Shown here: one piece after another, positions 15,446-22,426 of the stretch | Numbering within the stretch: the first letter of the stretch is position 1 | Layout of the letters: every line of letters begins with the position of its first letter | Virus record (IMG/VR): IMGVR_UViG_3300046413_000887 | Coordinates: 1-24,475 of that record | DNA: 24,475 nt | Origin: a virus | Reading direction: 5' to 3' (one strand) | Notes under the pieces: model-generated | Told to the model about the DNA's origin: nothing | Database searches by the model: none | Seen by the model: the letters and a program-made list of their open reading frames with translations, nothing else | Position numbers and translations under genes: made by a program

Positions 15446-16411
15446 TTAAAGTATTGATTCAATGTAACTACTTGCATCTTCGATATCGCCAGAACCTGCG
15501 TTAGCTAAAAGGGACTTTTTAGTTTTGCCTCTTCCTTTTACGACTGATGGTTTCGCCCTATTTGGGACTGATGGCATAGAGGGTGCGGTTTTAGTAACTG
15601 GACTTTTAGCTTTCTTGGAATTTATAACTTTTATACCTTCCATTGCGTAACCCAGTGTTAAAACTGCATATGGGTCTTTCTTGTAATAACTCGCTAAGTG
15701 TGGATTCAGTTGTAAGACTTTATTAAACTCAACCATCTCGATTGAGGACTCATCTTTCATCCAATCAAAAGTCTGGTGAGCAACTTTTACATTGTTCTCC
15801 TTTTGTTGGATTTGCTGAATTACTTTAGGAATATTTTTGCGAAGATCACGGTCAGTCTGTGCCATCAATTTTCTTGCTTGCTCATACTCAACTTCATGTT
15901 CTTCACCAGAAAGGTCTTTATATTCACCACCGTCCGGATTTTCTAGCAACCAGTCACGAAGATGTTCTGCATCCTCTTCCCTTTGCTTGACCTCCTTAAT
16001 TGTGGTTAAGTCCTCAAAACGATCCATGCCTTTCTCCTCGGCTTTTTGCCTAGCAGGTTCAGCATTTTCTAGTTCCTCAATTCTAGAACGAAGTTCAGCA
16101 GTTTCTTCTTCCGCTTTATTTCGTGCTTCAATTAATTTACCAATGCGTTTTTTGACTCCATCCGAATCACTTTTTGCTTCCGGTTCTTCACCTTCAACAA
16201 TCTGCTCTTCTTCAGTTTCTTCCCCCATTTCCTCTGTTGACTCATCATTGGATTCCTCCGAATACTCAGCGGACTCCTCTGGTTCATCTTCAGATGCACT
16301 TTCAAATAACGATGCCACTCCGCTTGCCTCGGCAATATCTCCGAAACTTACTAGATTTGGACTTTCTTGTTCTTCTGCTTTTAGAGGTGCGACCTCATTA
16401 GATTCTGTCAT
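15446..16411 (-). CDS. Scaffolding protein (acidic, coiled coil)
   Basis: About 321 residues if started at ATG 16411 (MTESNEVAPLKAEEQ); upstream in-frame ATGs at 16441 and 16453 add 10 or 14 residues, and none has a clear Shine-Dalgarno, so the start is uncertain. Residues 30-90 are extremely acidic (Glu/Ser/Asp), then a long charged coiled coil (about 90-150, EARNKAEEETAELRSRIEELE) and a further helical region; the C-terminus is basic (KSPVTKTAP, KPSVVKGRGKTKKSLL), the usual capsid-binding end of scaffolds. Position between portal-associated genes and the major capsid protein supports the call. Confidence 0.8.
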   Translation of the reverse strand: MTESNEVAPLKAEEQESPNLVSFGDIAEASGVASLFESASEDEPEESAEYSEESNDESTEEMGEETEEEQIVEGEEPEAKSDSDGVKKRIGKLIEARNKAEEETAELRSRIEELENAEPARQKAEEKGMDRFEDLTTIKEVKQREEDAEHLRDWLLENPDGGEYKDLSGEEHEVEYEQARKLMAQTDRDLRKNIPKVIQQIQQKENNVKVAHQTFDWMKDESSIEMVEFNKVLQLNPHLASYYKKDPYAVLTLGYAMEGIKVINSKKAKSPVTKTAPSMPSVPNRAKPSVVKGRGKTKKSLLANAGSGDIEDASSYIESIL

Positions 16412-16471
16412 TTTATATCTAGACGATTGATAGTTACTCATGCATTTCGGCATGGACGATTACTCATCAAT

Positions 16472-16492
16472 CGAGTCAAATATAATGACTCG
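16472..16492. repeat. Perfect inverted repeat CGAGTCA-N7-TGACTCG
   Basis: Two 7-bp arms with a 7-bp AATATAA centre, in the ~60-105 bp between the stop of the 82-residue gene and the scaffold start. It could be an operator, a processing hairpin or a weak attenuator. No T-tract follows on the minus strand, so a classical rho-independent terminator is not supported. Confidence 0.5.
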
Positions 16493-16515
16493 CAAATGAT
16501 CCGTTTGAGTTGCGG

Positions 16516-16764
16516 TTACTTGCGGTTTATGAACCTATACCAGACTTTTCGAGTGCACTGATTTAAGTTTGAGTCCCAACTACTCCCTCGGTGTACTTCA
16601 ACAATATTATCAGCAATTGCTTTTTTAAGTTGCTCGTAAGATTTTCCACGACCGTAACTAGAATTTTCTTGAAACTCTTTTGCCGTGAACCAGTCTTTAC
16701 CCTCTGGAGGATTTCCCTCCTTACTGTTTAAACGATCAATATTTTTTGCCCAATTTATTGCCAT
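16516..16764 (-). CDS. Small hypothetical protein (82 aa)
   Basis: ATG at 16764 overlaps the end of the phosphoesterase gene by 10 nt. The protein reads like a small winged-helix or DNA-binding domain: DWFTAKEFQENSS, KSYEQLKKAIADNIVEVHRG, then CTRKVWYRFINRK. W-F-T-A-K-E-F and R-K-V-W-Y-R-F suggest a conserved small phage protein of this layout, but I cannot name a family. It lies in the head module, so a role in packaging or assembly, or a regulator of the late operon, are both possible. Confidence 0.7.
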   Translation of the reverse strand: MAINWAKNIDRLNSKEGNPPEGKDWFTAKEFQENSSYGRGKSYEQLKKAIADNIVEVHRGSSWDSNLNQCTRKVWYRFINRK

Positions 16765-17468
16765 AAGAATTTTCCGTCAAATCTGCGAACTGGATATATT
16801 GCCCAACTTTTATTAGAATAAAATCCGTAAACCCAACCTGCCTCATGGGCTAATCTATTAACCTTTGCTCGATTCCAGTCCATTGCCGTAGTTGCCAAAC
16901 ATCCTGCGGAAATTCCGGTGCATCCACCCATCTTAGGAATTGATGCAAACTGGAATGAGTGAATGTGTCCATGAACAACTGCACCACCTTGTTTTCCAAA
17001 TGTTTCAGCATGTCTTTTAGTTGCAGTCACACCGTGATAAAAACCGTGCACGAAATTTATTTTTCCTAAACTTAAAATACCTTTATCGACATCATAAGGA
17101 AATATTTTACACTTCATGGCTCGACATATATTTTCTATATCCCTTATACCCATTTTGGCGGTATCCCTAATTAAACCTATGGAATGTTTTTGTGCAGTTT
17201 GCCACAACCGATCATCGTGGTTTCCTAGCAAGAAATAATGTGGTTTCCAGTTTTTTAAAAATTCCATACCTGCCTCCACATCTGCTTCCATTGATGCATT
17301 TCTTTCAGCAGGATCAGCATTTCTCATTAGTGGAGAAAAATCAAAAAGGTCTCCTCCAAAAACTCTTACATCCGGCTTAAATTCTTCAGTAAATTTTAAT
17401 AGCTCAGATGTAGCTTCATAGTCCTGCTTATCACCGTGCAAATCTGAGCAATATATAAATGATTTCAT
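16755..17468 (-). CDS. Calcineurin-like metallophosphoesterase (237 aa)
   Basis: ATG at 17468 overlaps the TGA of the upstream 54-residue gene (ATGA). All hallmark metal-binding motifs are present: D9-x-H11 (SDLHGD), G-G-D40 (FGGDLFD), G-N83-H84-D (GNHDD), H141 (VHGFYHG) and G-H168-x-H170 (HGHIH). This predicts a two-metal phosphodiesterase, phosphatase or nuclease with an intact active site. The family includes nucleic-acid processing enzymes, cyclic nucleotide phosphodiesterases and nucleotide hydrolases; the substrate cannot be read from sequence. Its position between portal and scaffold, where many phages have a maturation protease, is noteworthy. Confidence 0.9.
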   Translation of the reverse strand: MKSFIYCSDLHGDKQDYEATSELLKFTEEFKPDVRVFGGDLFDFSPLMRNADPAERNASMEADVEAGMEFLKNWKPHYFLLGNHDDRLWQTAQKHSIGLIRDTAKMGIRDIENICRAMKCKIFPYDVDKGILSLGKINFVHGFYHGVTATKRHAETFGKQGGAVVHGHIHSFQFASIPKMGGCTGISAGCLATTAMDWNRAKVNRLAHEAGWVYGFYSNKSWAIYPVRRFDGKFLWQ

Positions 17469-17629
17469 TTTTTTTCTGGTGTAAACTCGACTTCACCAAG
17501 ATTGTAAATAAGTTCAAATTTTAATGTGTCTAAGACTCCACAACATTGTCGAACCGTGAATCCTTTTTCTATCTGCTCTTGAACAATTTCATTTAAGCGT
17601 TCTTGTAATTCGTCTTCCCATTCTTCCAT
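17465..17629 (-). CDS. Small acidic helical protein (54 aa)
   Basis: Short frame from ATG at 17629, MEEWEDELQERLNEIVQEQI then EKGFTVRQCCGVLDTLKFEL and a short tail ending PEKK. Its TGA overlaps the ATG of the phosphoesterase gene, and its start lies 36 nt inside the previous gene's 3' end, so it fills the only gap there. The first half is an amphipathic acidic helix; the rest looks like a small second helix with CC. No family recognised. Coupling to the phosphoesterase suggests co-expression. Confidence 0.7.
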   Translation of the reverse strand: MEEWEDELQERLNEIVQEQIEKGFTVRQCCGVLDTLKFELIYNLGEVEFTPEKK

Positions 17630-17889
17630 TGGCGGTATTCCTCTATTTTGGATTTTAAGGTACTAATTGCATCTACTCTTCCACTAGCATGAGAACGACC
17701 ATGAGAGTCCAACTTAGGATCAGAAACATCATTAACCGCAGACAAAAGATGTGAGTCAATTAATGTGTCAATTGCTTGCCAAATTTTTGAGTCATCACCG
17801 TACTCAGAAAATATTCTACTAATATCTTCACCATTCATAGGTTCTGGATATTTCACTAATGTTGCTCTCCGTTTAAACAGGTTAATCAT
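17593..17889 (-). CDS. Hypothetical protein (98 aa)
   Basis: ATG at 17889, two bases after the stop of the 38-residue gene. Predicted mostly helical: EDISRIFSEYGDDSKIWQAI, then DSHLLSAVNDVSDPKLDSH, then ASGRVDAISTLKSKIEEYRQW. The layout with H-L-x-x-A, then P, then G-R-x-D-A-x-x-x-L is one I associate with small genes next to phage portals, without a name. Its 3' end overlaps the next gene. Confidence 0.75.
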   Translation of the reverse strand: MINLFKRRATLVKYPEPMNGEDISRIFSEYGDDSKIWQAIDTLIDSHLLSAVNDVSDPKLDSHGRSHASGRVDAISTLKSKIEEYRQWKNGKTNYKNA

Positions 17890-17891
17890 TT

Positions 17892-18008
17892 TTATCGTTT
17901 TTTAACTTTAACGCATTTATCTTTTCCGTTTTTTGTTCCAGAAAACCGATAACCCTTCCAACACGCTTTTCCGTCAGCACCCTTTTTCTTTTTTTTAGTT
18001 CTAGGCAT
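17892..18008 (-). CDS. Lysine-rich 38-residue peptide
   Basis: ATG at 18008 just after (2 nt past) the portal stop. It begins MPRTKKKKKGADGKACWKGY and ends DKCVKVKKR, with 13 Lys and 3 Arg in 38 residues, an ACWKGY core and a second Cys. From memory, similarly short basic CWKGY-type proteins occur near structural genes of marine phages. It might bind DNA or the portal; function unknown. Snug spacing on both sides supports that it is a real gene. Confidence 0.7.
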   Translation of the reverse strand: MPRTKKKKKGADGKACWKGYRFSGTKNGKDKCVKVKKR

Positions 18009-18010
18009 CT

Positions 18011-20128
18011 CTACCCTCCCATTACTGGTTTTACTCCAACTCTTCCAATTTGTGCATTTTCCTGTTGGGAAATTCCAAATTGTAAATATTTCATTCGATT
18101 ATCTGCCAACTGTTTTACTAATGGTTTCTGTGCCATCTTTTCTTGGAGTTCTTGAGATGATTGAATTATTTGTTGAGCTACTTGTGAGCGAAGTTCAAAG
18201 TTCACACCTTCTTTTGGTGGAGGTTCGATTTCATTCATTATCCTCACCCAACTTAATTGCTCATCCTCGATCTCTTTTTGCGAAGCACTTTGCTTGTCCA
18301 TGACCACTTGTTTTGCAAGCATCGGATCAATTGATTCTGCAATAATTTCAAGGAGTTTTGTACGGTCTAATGCACCAGTAACATCGAACTGGGTTAGCTT
18401 AGTTACCGCATCTAATTTCTTCTCCATAAATTCTTGATTGAGCACATCAACTGAGAACCTCAAAGAAAGGTCATACCGTCCTGCAATATCATCCTGCTGA
18501 ACCGCAATTTCCTCCACCGAACCACCAGTTAACCGTGCAACAAACTCCGGAGGTAGATACTGTTGGCAAAGACTTAACGCTTGCGATAAAGCCTCTCTCC
18601 ATGAGTCCAACCAACGGTTAACCATGCACTGTTGATAAAGTTGTTTCGCCTCTGGTTTCTCTGGGTTGCCAAAGTACCTTTCCGCATCCATGATTGTTGC
18701 CTGTTCTGCTTCAATGCTCCCCTGTGATGGTACTGGTGGATTCAACCACTGGATGTCATCTGGACGAGTAATTGTCATTTGTGAAGCAGGTGCGACAAGT
18801 AAATTTAATCCACCCCTACGAGCATTAACTAAGAGTGGTGGTATGACACTAATTTGACTTGCATCGTTCCTTAAATCTCGTTGTACCTTCGCTTCATACT
18901 GGTTCGTGGCAACTAATTCTGGAATTCCTCTGGAGTCAAAAATGGATCGTGATAATCGTTCACGAGAAAATAAAACAAACGGCATTTGGTTGTGACCATA
19001 CTGCAACATTTCGTGCTTACCGTAATTACCTTGTACATGACTAGAAAATGCAGTGCACCAAATTGCCGGAACATTCGTGTCTTCATCATATTGTCTCTGG
19101 TATGCATAAAAAATTTCGTAGAGGTCATTAAAATCTCCCTCTGTTCCTTTACCTACTACATTGACACCAATCTGTATTGGTGACCGATAATCATATTCAG
19201 CAACTCCAGAAAGACCTTCGGCTTTTTCTAAAACCTCTTCAACGAAATCTTCATCAAATCCTTCAGTAACAATTTTTTCTCGAAGCTCAGATTCACTAAG
19301 CCACTCTCTTCTCATTATTACACGAGCACGGTCTAAATCGGTGCAATTTGCATCAACAAAAATATCATCGTATAACTTATGTGCTACAAATCTTGGACGG
19401 TTCTCATGTTGCGTTGGAGCAGGTAATGATGTCTGTCCAGTTTCACGAAATTCTTTAAGACCTTTTTTTAGTACCTTTTCTTTTACTCCAACAAAAACTT
19501 GAGATAATATTGCTAGTGCCTCAGTTTCCATATCTGGGTCTCTTAGCACAGTAATTATTTGTTGAACATCTTCCTCTGATCCACCTCGTTGCTGAACCAT
19601 CATCATAACATCCTGCATTGAGAATTTTTTCATTCTCATAATAACTTCCTGTTGCCAGTAGACACCCAGAATGCCAATTGCCGGAGAACCGGAAAACATT
19701 TCCTGTGCTAGTAATTCTACTTCTCTTCGGAGTTCTGGTAGCATTCTTTGCTCCAAAAAGTAAGATAGGCAATCTCTCCAGTAAGATGCTTTTTTAGTGT
19801 CACCTATTTCCACTCCAGTGATATTCATATTAGACCTAAAAAAGGATTCAGTGACCATATGAATATGCTCATTCACTAAACGATCTGCCAATCTGATTTG
19901 TATATCAGATGCATTCTCCCAAGGTGTAGGACGGTGACCTAAATGTTCTTCATGCTTTCTACCGTCATCAGACTGTCCCTCCCAACGGCAATATCTTACA
20001 TCCTCGTAGTCATCTCTCCTGCGTAAATTTCTACCTGCATCTTCTAGAATATCAGCAAGCTCAGACTGCAAGTCATCAATGTCTGGCTCATTAGAAACTT
20101 TATTTTTGTCAGAGTCGTACTGGTTCAC
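18011..20128 (-). CDS. Portal protein (705 aa)
   Basis: Starts with GTG at 20128, supported by AGGAGG 5 nt upstream; the sequence reads MNQYDSDKNKVSNEPD. The length and all-helical, charged composition, with ENASDIQIRLADRLVNEHIHMV near the N-terminus, DDIFVDANCTDLDRARVIMRREWLSESELRE (long helix then ms-x-x-E-L-R), GNYGKHEMLQYGHNQMPFV and a Gln/Glu-rich C-terminal barrel helix, match podovirus portals. It forms the dodecameric DNA gate at one capsid vertex. It is preceded by a small HTH gene with a 20-nt overlap and followed by the 38-residue peptide. A terminase large subunit is not in the window. Confidence 0.85.
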   Translation of the reverse strand: MNQYDSDKNKVSNEPDIDDLQSELADILEDAGRNLRRRDDYEDVRYCRWEGQSDDGRKHEEHLGHRPTPWENASDIQIRLADRLVNEHIHMVTESFFRSNMNITGVEIGDTKKASYWRDCLSYFLEQRMLPELRREVELLAQEMFSGSPAIGILGVYWQQEVIMRMKKFSMQDVMMMVQQRGGSEEDVQQIITVLRDPDMETEALAILSQVFVGVKEKVLKKGLKEFRETGQTSLPAPTQHENRPRFVAHKLYDDIFVDANCTDLDRARVIMRREWLSESELREKIVTEGFDEDFVEEVLEKAEGLSGVAEYDYRSPIQIGVNVVGKGTEGDFNDLYEIFYAYQRQYDEDTNVPAIWCTAFSSHVQGNYGKHEMLQYGHNQMPFVLFSRERLSRSIFDSRGIPELVATNQYEAKVQRDLRNDASQISVIPPLLVNARRGGLNLLVAPASQMTITRPDDIQWLNPPVPSQGSIEAEQATIMDAERYFGNPEKPEAKQLYQQCMVNRWLDSWREALSQALSLCQQYLPPEFVARLTGGSVEEIAVQQDDIAGRYDLSLRFSVDVLNQEFMEKKLDAVTKLTQFDVTGALDRTKLLEIIAESIDPMLAKQVVMDKQSASQKEIEDEQLSWVRIMNEIEPPPKEGVNFELRSQVAQQIIQSSQELQEKMAQKPLVKQLADNRMKYLQFGISQQENAQIGRVGVKPVMGG

Positions 20129-20318
20129 ACAAACCTCCTGTCTCTAATAAAGTTTCGATATCTTTTCGGACAAAGAATGCCCTTGCACCTTTGCGTAGAT
20201 ACCTAGGGATAATTACCCCTTCTTTGACCCATGCAGTCATTTCGTGATCGGCTAAACCCAACCACTCCATAACCTCCCCTCGCCTTAATAAGGCTTTTTT
20301 TGGTTCAACTCCTGCCAT
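20109..20318 (-). CDS. Small HTH (excisionase/MerR-like) DNA-binding protein (69 aa)
   Basis: ATG at 20318; the end overlaps the portal start. It reads LLRRGEVMEWLGLADHEMTAW (one helix-turn-helix, about residues 10-31), EGVIIPRYLRKGARAFFVRKDIETLL, the common wing layout of HTH_17/excisionase and of small terminase-type N-terminal domains. DNA-binding is likely. Immediately upstream of the portal, a role in DNA packaging or late gene control is plausible; a terminase small subunit is an alternative but the protein is shorter than most. Confidence 0.65.
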   Translation of the reverse strand: MAGVEPKKALLRRGEVMEWLGLADHEMTAWVKEGVIIPRYLRKGARAFFVRKDIETLLETGGLCEPVRL

Positions 20319-20355
20319 GCCTTAAAAGGCACAAGCAGAAAAAAACCAAGTCAAA

Positions 20356-20565
20356 TCATTTCTTTAATTTAGCCTTGACAACCATCATGTCGATGGTTCT
20401 TCCAACACCTTCTTTTTGACTTAATAACCAGTGTTTTGTTTCTTGTGCAATTGTTGTAGTAAGCTGAGTCCTCTTAAATTCCTCTGGCATTTTTGGTCTA
20501 CCAGACTGATTACTACGCTTTCCACCCCACCTGCCTTCGTCTTCAATTTTTTTAGATTCGCTCAT
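20356..20565 (-). CDS. Small basic protein, GRPK / ribbon-helix-helix-like (69 aa)
   Basis: ATG at 20565, overlapping the previous gene's end by 14 nt. Starts with an acidic/basic linker and SNQSGRPKMPEEF (GRPK at 22-25), followed by KRTQLTTTIAQETKHWLLSQ and GVGRTIDMMV. The last part resembles a ribbon-helix-helix repressor: one strand (QLTTTIA) and helices. Likely a DNA-binding regulator of unknown target. Confidence 0.6.
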   Translation of the reverse strand: MSESKKIEDEGRWGGKRSNQSGRPKMPEEFKRTQLTTTIAQETKHWLLSQKEGVGRTIDMMVVKAKLKK

Positions 20566-20764
20566 TTGAGTTAATCTTGGTTTTAATTATTGGATTAGGC
20601 AAGCTACAAATGATTTTTGTATTAGAATTTATATAAATCAGTTTACCCTCCATAGCATGATCTACTAATGCATCTTCAGTTTGCTCACCAGATGCTGATA
20701 TAGGTAAACCTAGTATATCCAAGAATCTACCTGCAACCTCTTCTATTAATTCATCTTCACTCAT
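20552..20764 (-). CDS. Hypothetical protein (70 aa)
   Basis: ATG at 20764 overlapping the upstream TGA (ATGA). Acidic N-terminal helix (SEDELIEEVAGRFLDILG) and a beta-ish C-terminus (KLIYINSNTKIICSLPNPII). No family recognised. Coupled on both sides. Confidence 0.65.
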   Translation of the reverse strand: MSEDELIEEVAGRFLDILGLPISASGEQTEDALVDHAMEGKLIYINSNTKIICSLPNPIIKTKINSNERI

Positions 20765-20937
20765 TTAGTTAAACTTTCTTTTAGTAACTCCACTTCAGCT
20801 TTGAGTTTTATAATAATATCAGCAATAGAATTTTGTTCCGGCTTTTTTATTAATTTTGCGTTAAGTTTTTGTTCCGCTTGTCTGCGGTACTCGTTATAAT
20901 TTGACTCATCTCTAGGACTGTAATTTGTTTCGATCAT
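20761..20937 (-). CDS. Small coiled-coil protein (58 aa)
   Basis: From ATG at 20937; starts MIETNYSPRDESNYNEYRRQ and ends AEVELLKESLTK. Its stop overlaps the next ATG by 4 nt and its start lies 26 nt inside the previous gene's end, leaving no gap. Predicted coiled coil at about 39-57 (ADIIIKLKAEVELLKESL). Role unknown. Confidence 0.65.
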   Translation of the reverse strand: MIETNYSPRDESNYNEYRRQAEQKLNAKLIKKPEQNSIADIIIKLKAEVELLKESLTK

Positions 20938-21094
20938 TTAATATTTTCCTTATTTCTGCTAGTCTATCTGCTAGTAATATTTTTGTTGGTGGAAGAAGAC
21001 AGTCGTTTTTTTCATCATCTGCCTTCACTCCAAGGTAGTTTTCAAGTAAAGCGTTTAAACGCTTAGTTGGCATTTCAGTTAATGGTATGCTCAT
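20912..21094 (-). CDS. Hypothetical protein (60 aa)
   Basis: I use ATG at 21094 (MSIPLTEMPTKR): it overlaps the stop of the 27-residue peptide (ATGA), whereas the longer frame would only read the end of that peptide. Helical, with RLNALLENYLGV and ILLADRLAEIRKIL. No family recognised. Confidence 0.6.
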   Translation of the reverse strand: MSIPLTEMPTKRLNALLENYLGVKADDEKNDCLLPPTKILLADRLAEIRKILNDRNKLQS

Positions 21095-21174
21095 AATAAT
21101 TCTGAGCGAATGCACCAGAGAATTAAAAGTATCTCTGATGCAAACGCTATTGTTAGTATTGTGTCTGGGTTCAT
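21091..21174 (-). CDS. 27-residue single-TM micro-protein
   Basis: Frame starting MNPDTILTIAFASEILLILW and ending CIRSELL. Start ATG overlaps the SprT TGA and stop TGA overlaps the next ATG (ATGA at both ends), and it exactly fills the gap between the two genes. The core ILTIAFASEILLILWCI is one hydrophobic helix with one Glu. Could be a tiny membrane or lysis-associated peptide; function unknown. Confidence 0.6.
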   Translation of the reverse strand: MNPDTILTIAFASEILLILWCIRSELL

Positions 21175-21767
21175 ATTAAAGGGGCGTATAAAGGATTACC
21201 GCATGACCAACAGTTAAAGTGTTCGTCTTCAATTTCTTGGATCACTTTGCGTGATGCACGAACTTTAAATCCGCAACACTCACACTCGATTTTAATCATG
21301 CGAGTAGTTTGCTTTTTATCCTGCTTAGTCAAATCGATGCGAGCATGAGGATAGTCACCGTATCGCTTTACATACTTTGCAAGTGCATCGTAAAGAGGTG
21401 TACCTTCCTTTGCAGTGCACTGGGTAGGTTTGCCCTCAAGCCCAACTGCACGAGCAATTTTAACAAAGTCTTTACCGTGACCAGATTCGCAATCGTCAAT
21501 CGCATGGCATAACTCGTGCACCAAAGTTGCTAAAACTAGAATTGAGTCATCAATGGTTGGTGACACAAATACCTCATTAACTTTTGCAACACTGCAAGCC
21601 CTTGAGTAGCACTGACCAATTGTACGCTTTTTACTAGCAAACGCTTTTCTGCTTGGCAAAGAGCATGACACTCTAACATCAGCAGGAACGGTTTGACCGT
21701 TTTTCGTGAATAATGATTTGGACAACCTTTCTGTTGCCTTGCGTAAGTATGTTTCTCTGTCGTTCAT
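21171..21767 (-). CDS. SprT-like zinc metallopeptidase (198 aa)
   Basis: Start at ATG 21767, immediately downstream of a conserved promoter. The longer in-frame start at 21803 is in the promoter and is not supported. H84-E85-L-C-H88 (VHELCHAI) is the zinc-binding motif, with H97 (ESGHGKDF) as third ligand as in SprT/Spartan-type peptidases. The C-terminus has a zinc ribbon: C162, C164/C165 and C186-W-S-C189. Spartan-family proteases cleave DNA-protein crosslinks, and SprT-like proteins occur in phages, but substrate is unknown here. The N-terminal half (1-70) is basic. It leads the run of genes that includes the portal module. Confidence 0.85.
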   Translation of the reverse strand: MNDRETYLRKATERLSKSLFTKNGQTVPADVRVSCSLPSRKAFASKKRTIGQCYSRACSVAKVNEVFVSPTIDDSILVLATLVHELCHAIDDCESGHGKDFVKIARAVGLEGKPTQCTAKEGTPLYDALAKYVKRYGDYPHARIDLTKQDKKQTTRMIKIECECCGFKVRASRKVIQEIEDEHFNCWSCGNPLYAPLI

Positions 21768-21774
21768 GATTAAG

Positions 21775-21833
21775 ACAATAATATTAATTATTATATAAAG
21801 CAAGCACTAAATAAAAATATCCTGTGTCATAAA
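21775..21833 (-). promoter_or_regulatory. Promoter copy A, before the SprT-like gene
   Basis: Minus-strand reading: TTGCTT (21798-21803), 17 bp spacer, TATTGT (21775-21780), then 7 bp CTTAATC and the ATG at 21767. An upstream TTTATGACACA element (21823-21833) overlaps the TGA stop of the upstream gene. The AT-rich run between element and -35 could be an UP-like element. Three copies with the same layout occur in the window. Confidence 0.65.
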
Positions 21834-22069
21834 GTTGCGATGTCTTTTATACCTCTGATTTCCTTTAGGTATTTGATTTGTATCACCAAATCTCCGCTAA
21901 GAATATTAATTGCTTCCAATTGTTTTAGGGTATCACCCTTTCCAGATTGGCATTTATTTGCCAATTTCTGGATGGTCTTCTTAGCATTAAATATTCTTTC
22001 CTTAGTTTCAGAAAATTCTTCATCACCTTTCCACTCCCAGAGTGCCTTTGCGTTTTCTTTATTCATCAT
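21827..22069 (-). CDS. Small helical hypothetical protein (80 aa)
   Basis: ATG at 22069, overlapping the end of the previous gene by 11 nt (a second ATG lies one codon on). Predicted helical and charged: KEETKERIFNAKKTIQKLA-like segment, then KQLEAINILSGDLVIQIKYL. It ends in the upstream element of promoter A. Function unknown. Confidence 0.65.
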   Translation of the reverse strand: MMNKENAKALWEWKGDEEFSETKERIFNAKKTIQKLANKCQSGKGDTLKQLEAINILSGDLVIQIKYLKEIRGIKDIATL

Positions 22070-22301
22070 CAGTCAAAGTTTCCCTCAGTTCGTCCCAGTT
22101 TATTTCTTTTAAATCTAAAAGGTCACTGAAGAATCTGTATGCCGTTGTGAAGTGAGATGGCACTGGGTCAGTCAGAGAATTTTGTGCCTCTTCCAGTTCC
22201 TCTTTTATCCAATCAAGGTCATCTGGTTTTGGTTCGTACCAAGCAACGATTAACCAAGTGGCACGGTTCGTCCACCCATTGTATTTTGTATTTTCACTCA
22301 T
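22059..22301 (-). CDS. DUF7249-like small phage protein (80 aa)
   Basis: ATG at 22301. Residues 7-16 read YNGWTNRATW, the conserved N-x-W-T-N-x-x-T-W signature that I associate with a family of small phage proteins (DUF7249-like). The remainder is acidic and helical (LDWIKEELEEAQNSL). Role unknown; typical of accessory genes near the early region. Confidence 0.7.
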   Translation of the reverse strand: MSENTKYNGWTNRATWLIVAWYEPKPDDLDWIKEELEEAQNSLTDPVPSHFTTAYRFFSDLLDLKEINWDELRETLTDDE

Positions 22302-22303
22302 AT

Positions 22304-22426
22304 TTAATTCCTAGACTTAAGAGATGTATTGACATTTAAGAATATTTTCTTGAATGCCCAAAAGAGTATTAAGTCTTTTTGGCGAGGTGTCTTGCACCGT
22401 GATTTGGTTTGTTGTTGGTAACTCAT
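22304..22426 (-). CDS. 40-residue basic peptide, coupled
   Basis: ATG at 22426 overlaps the TGA of the previous gene (ATGA) and the TAA lies 2 bases before the next gene's ATG. Begins MSYQQQTKSRCKTPRQKD, then LILFWAFKKIFLNV and SLKSRN. An amphipathic or membrane-active basic helix (about 19-32) is possible. It exactly fills the interval between the two neighbouring genes. Confidence 0.6.
   Translation of the reverse strand: MSYQQQTKSRCKTPRQKDLILFWAFKKIFLNVNTSLKSRN

Noticed and set aside
15837-16430. Long plus-strand frame rich in Ser opposite the scaffold gene
   Set aside because: It is the antisense of the Glu/Ser-rich scaffold coding sequence; no ribosome site, and all other genes are on the minus strand.
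16472-16492. Rho-independent terminator at the inverted repeat
   Set aside because: The stem is only 7 bp and no T-run follows on the minus strand.
20327-20338. GCCTT-TT-AAGGC-like hairpin next to the small HTH gene start
   Set aside because: A 5-bp stem with a 2-base loop is too weak to claim as a regulatory structure.
21768-21803. Extended SprT N-terminus (very hydrophobic 12 residues)
   Set aside because: These codons are within the conserved promoter, which places the transcript start at about the internal ATG.
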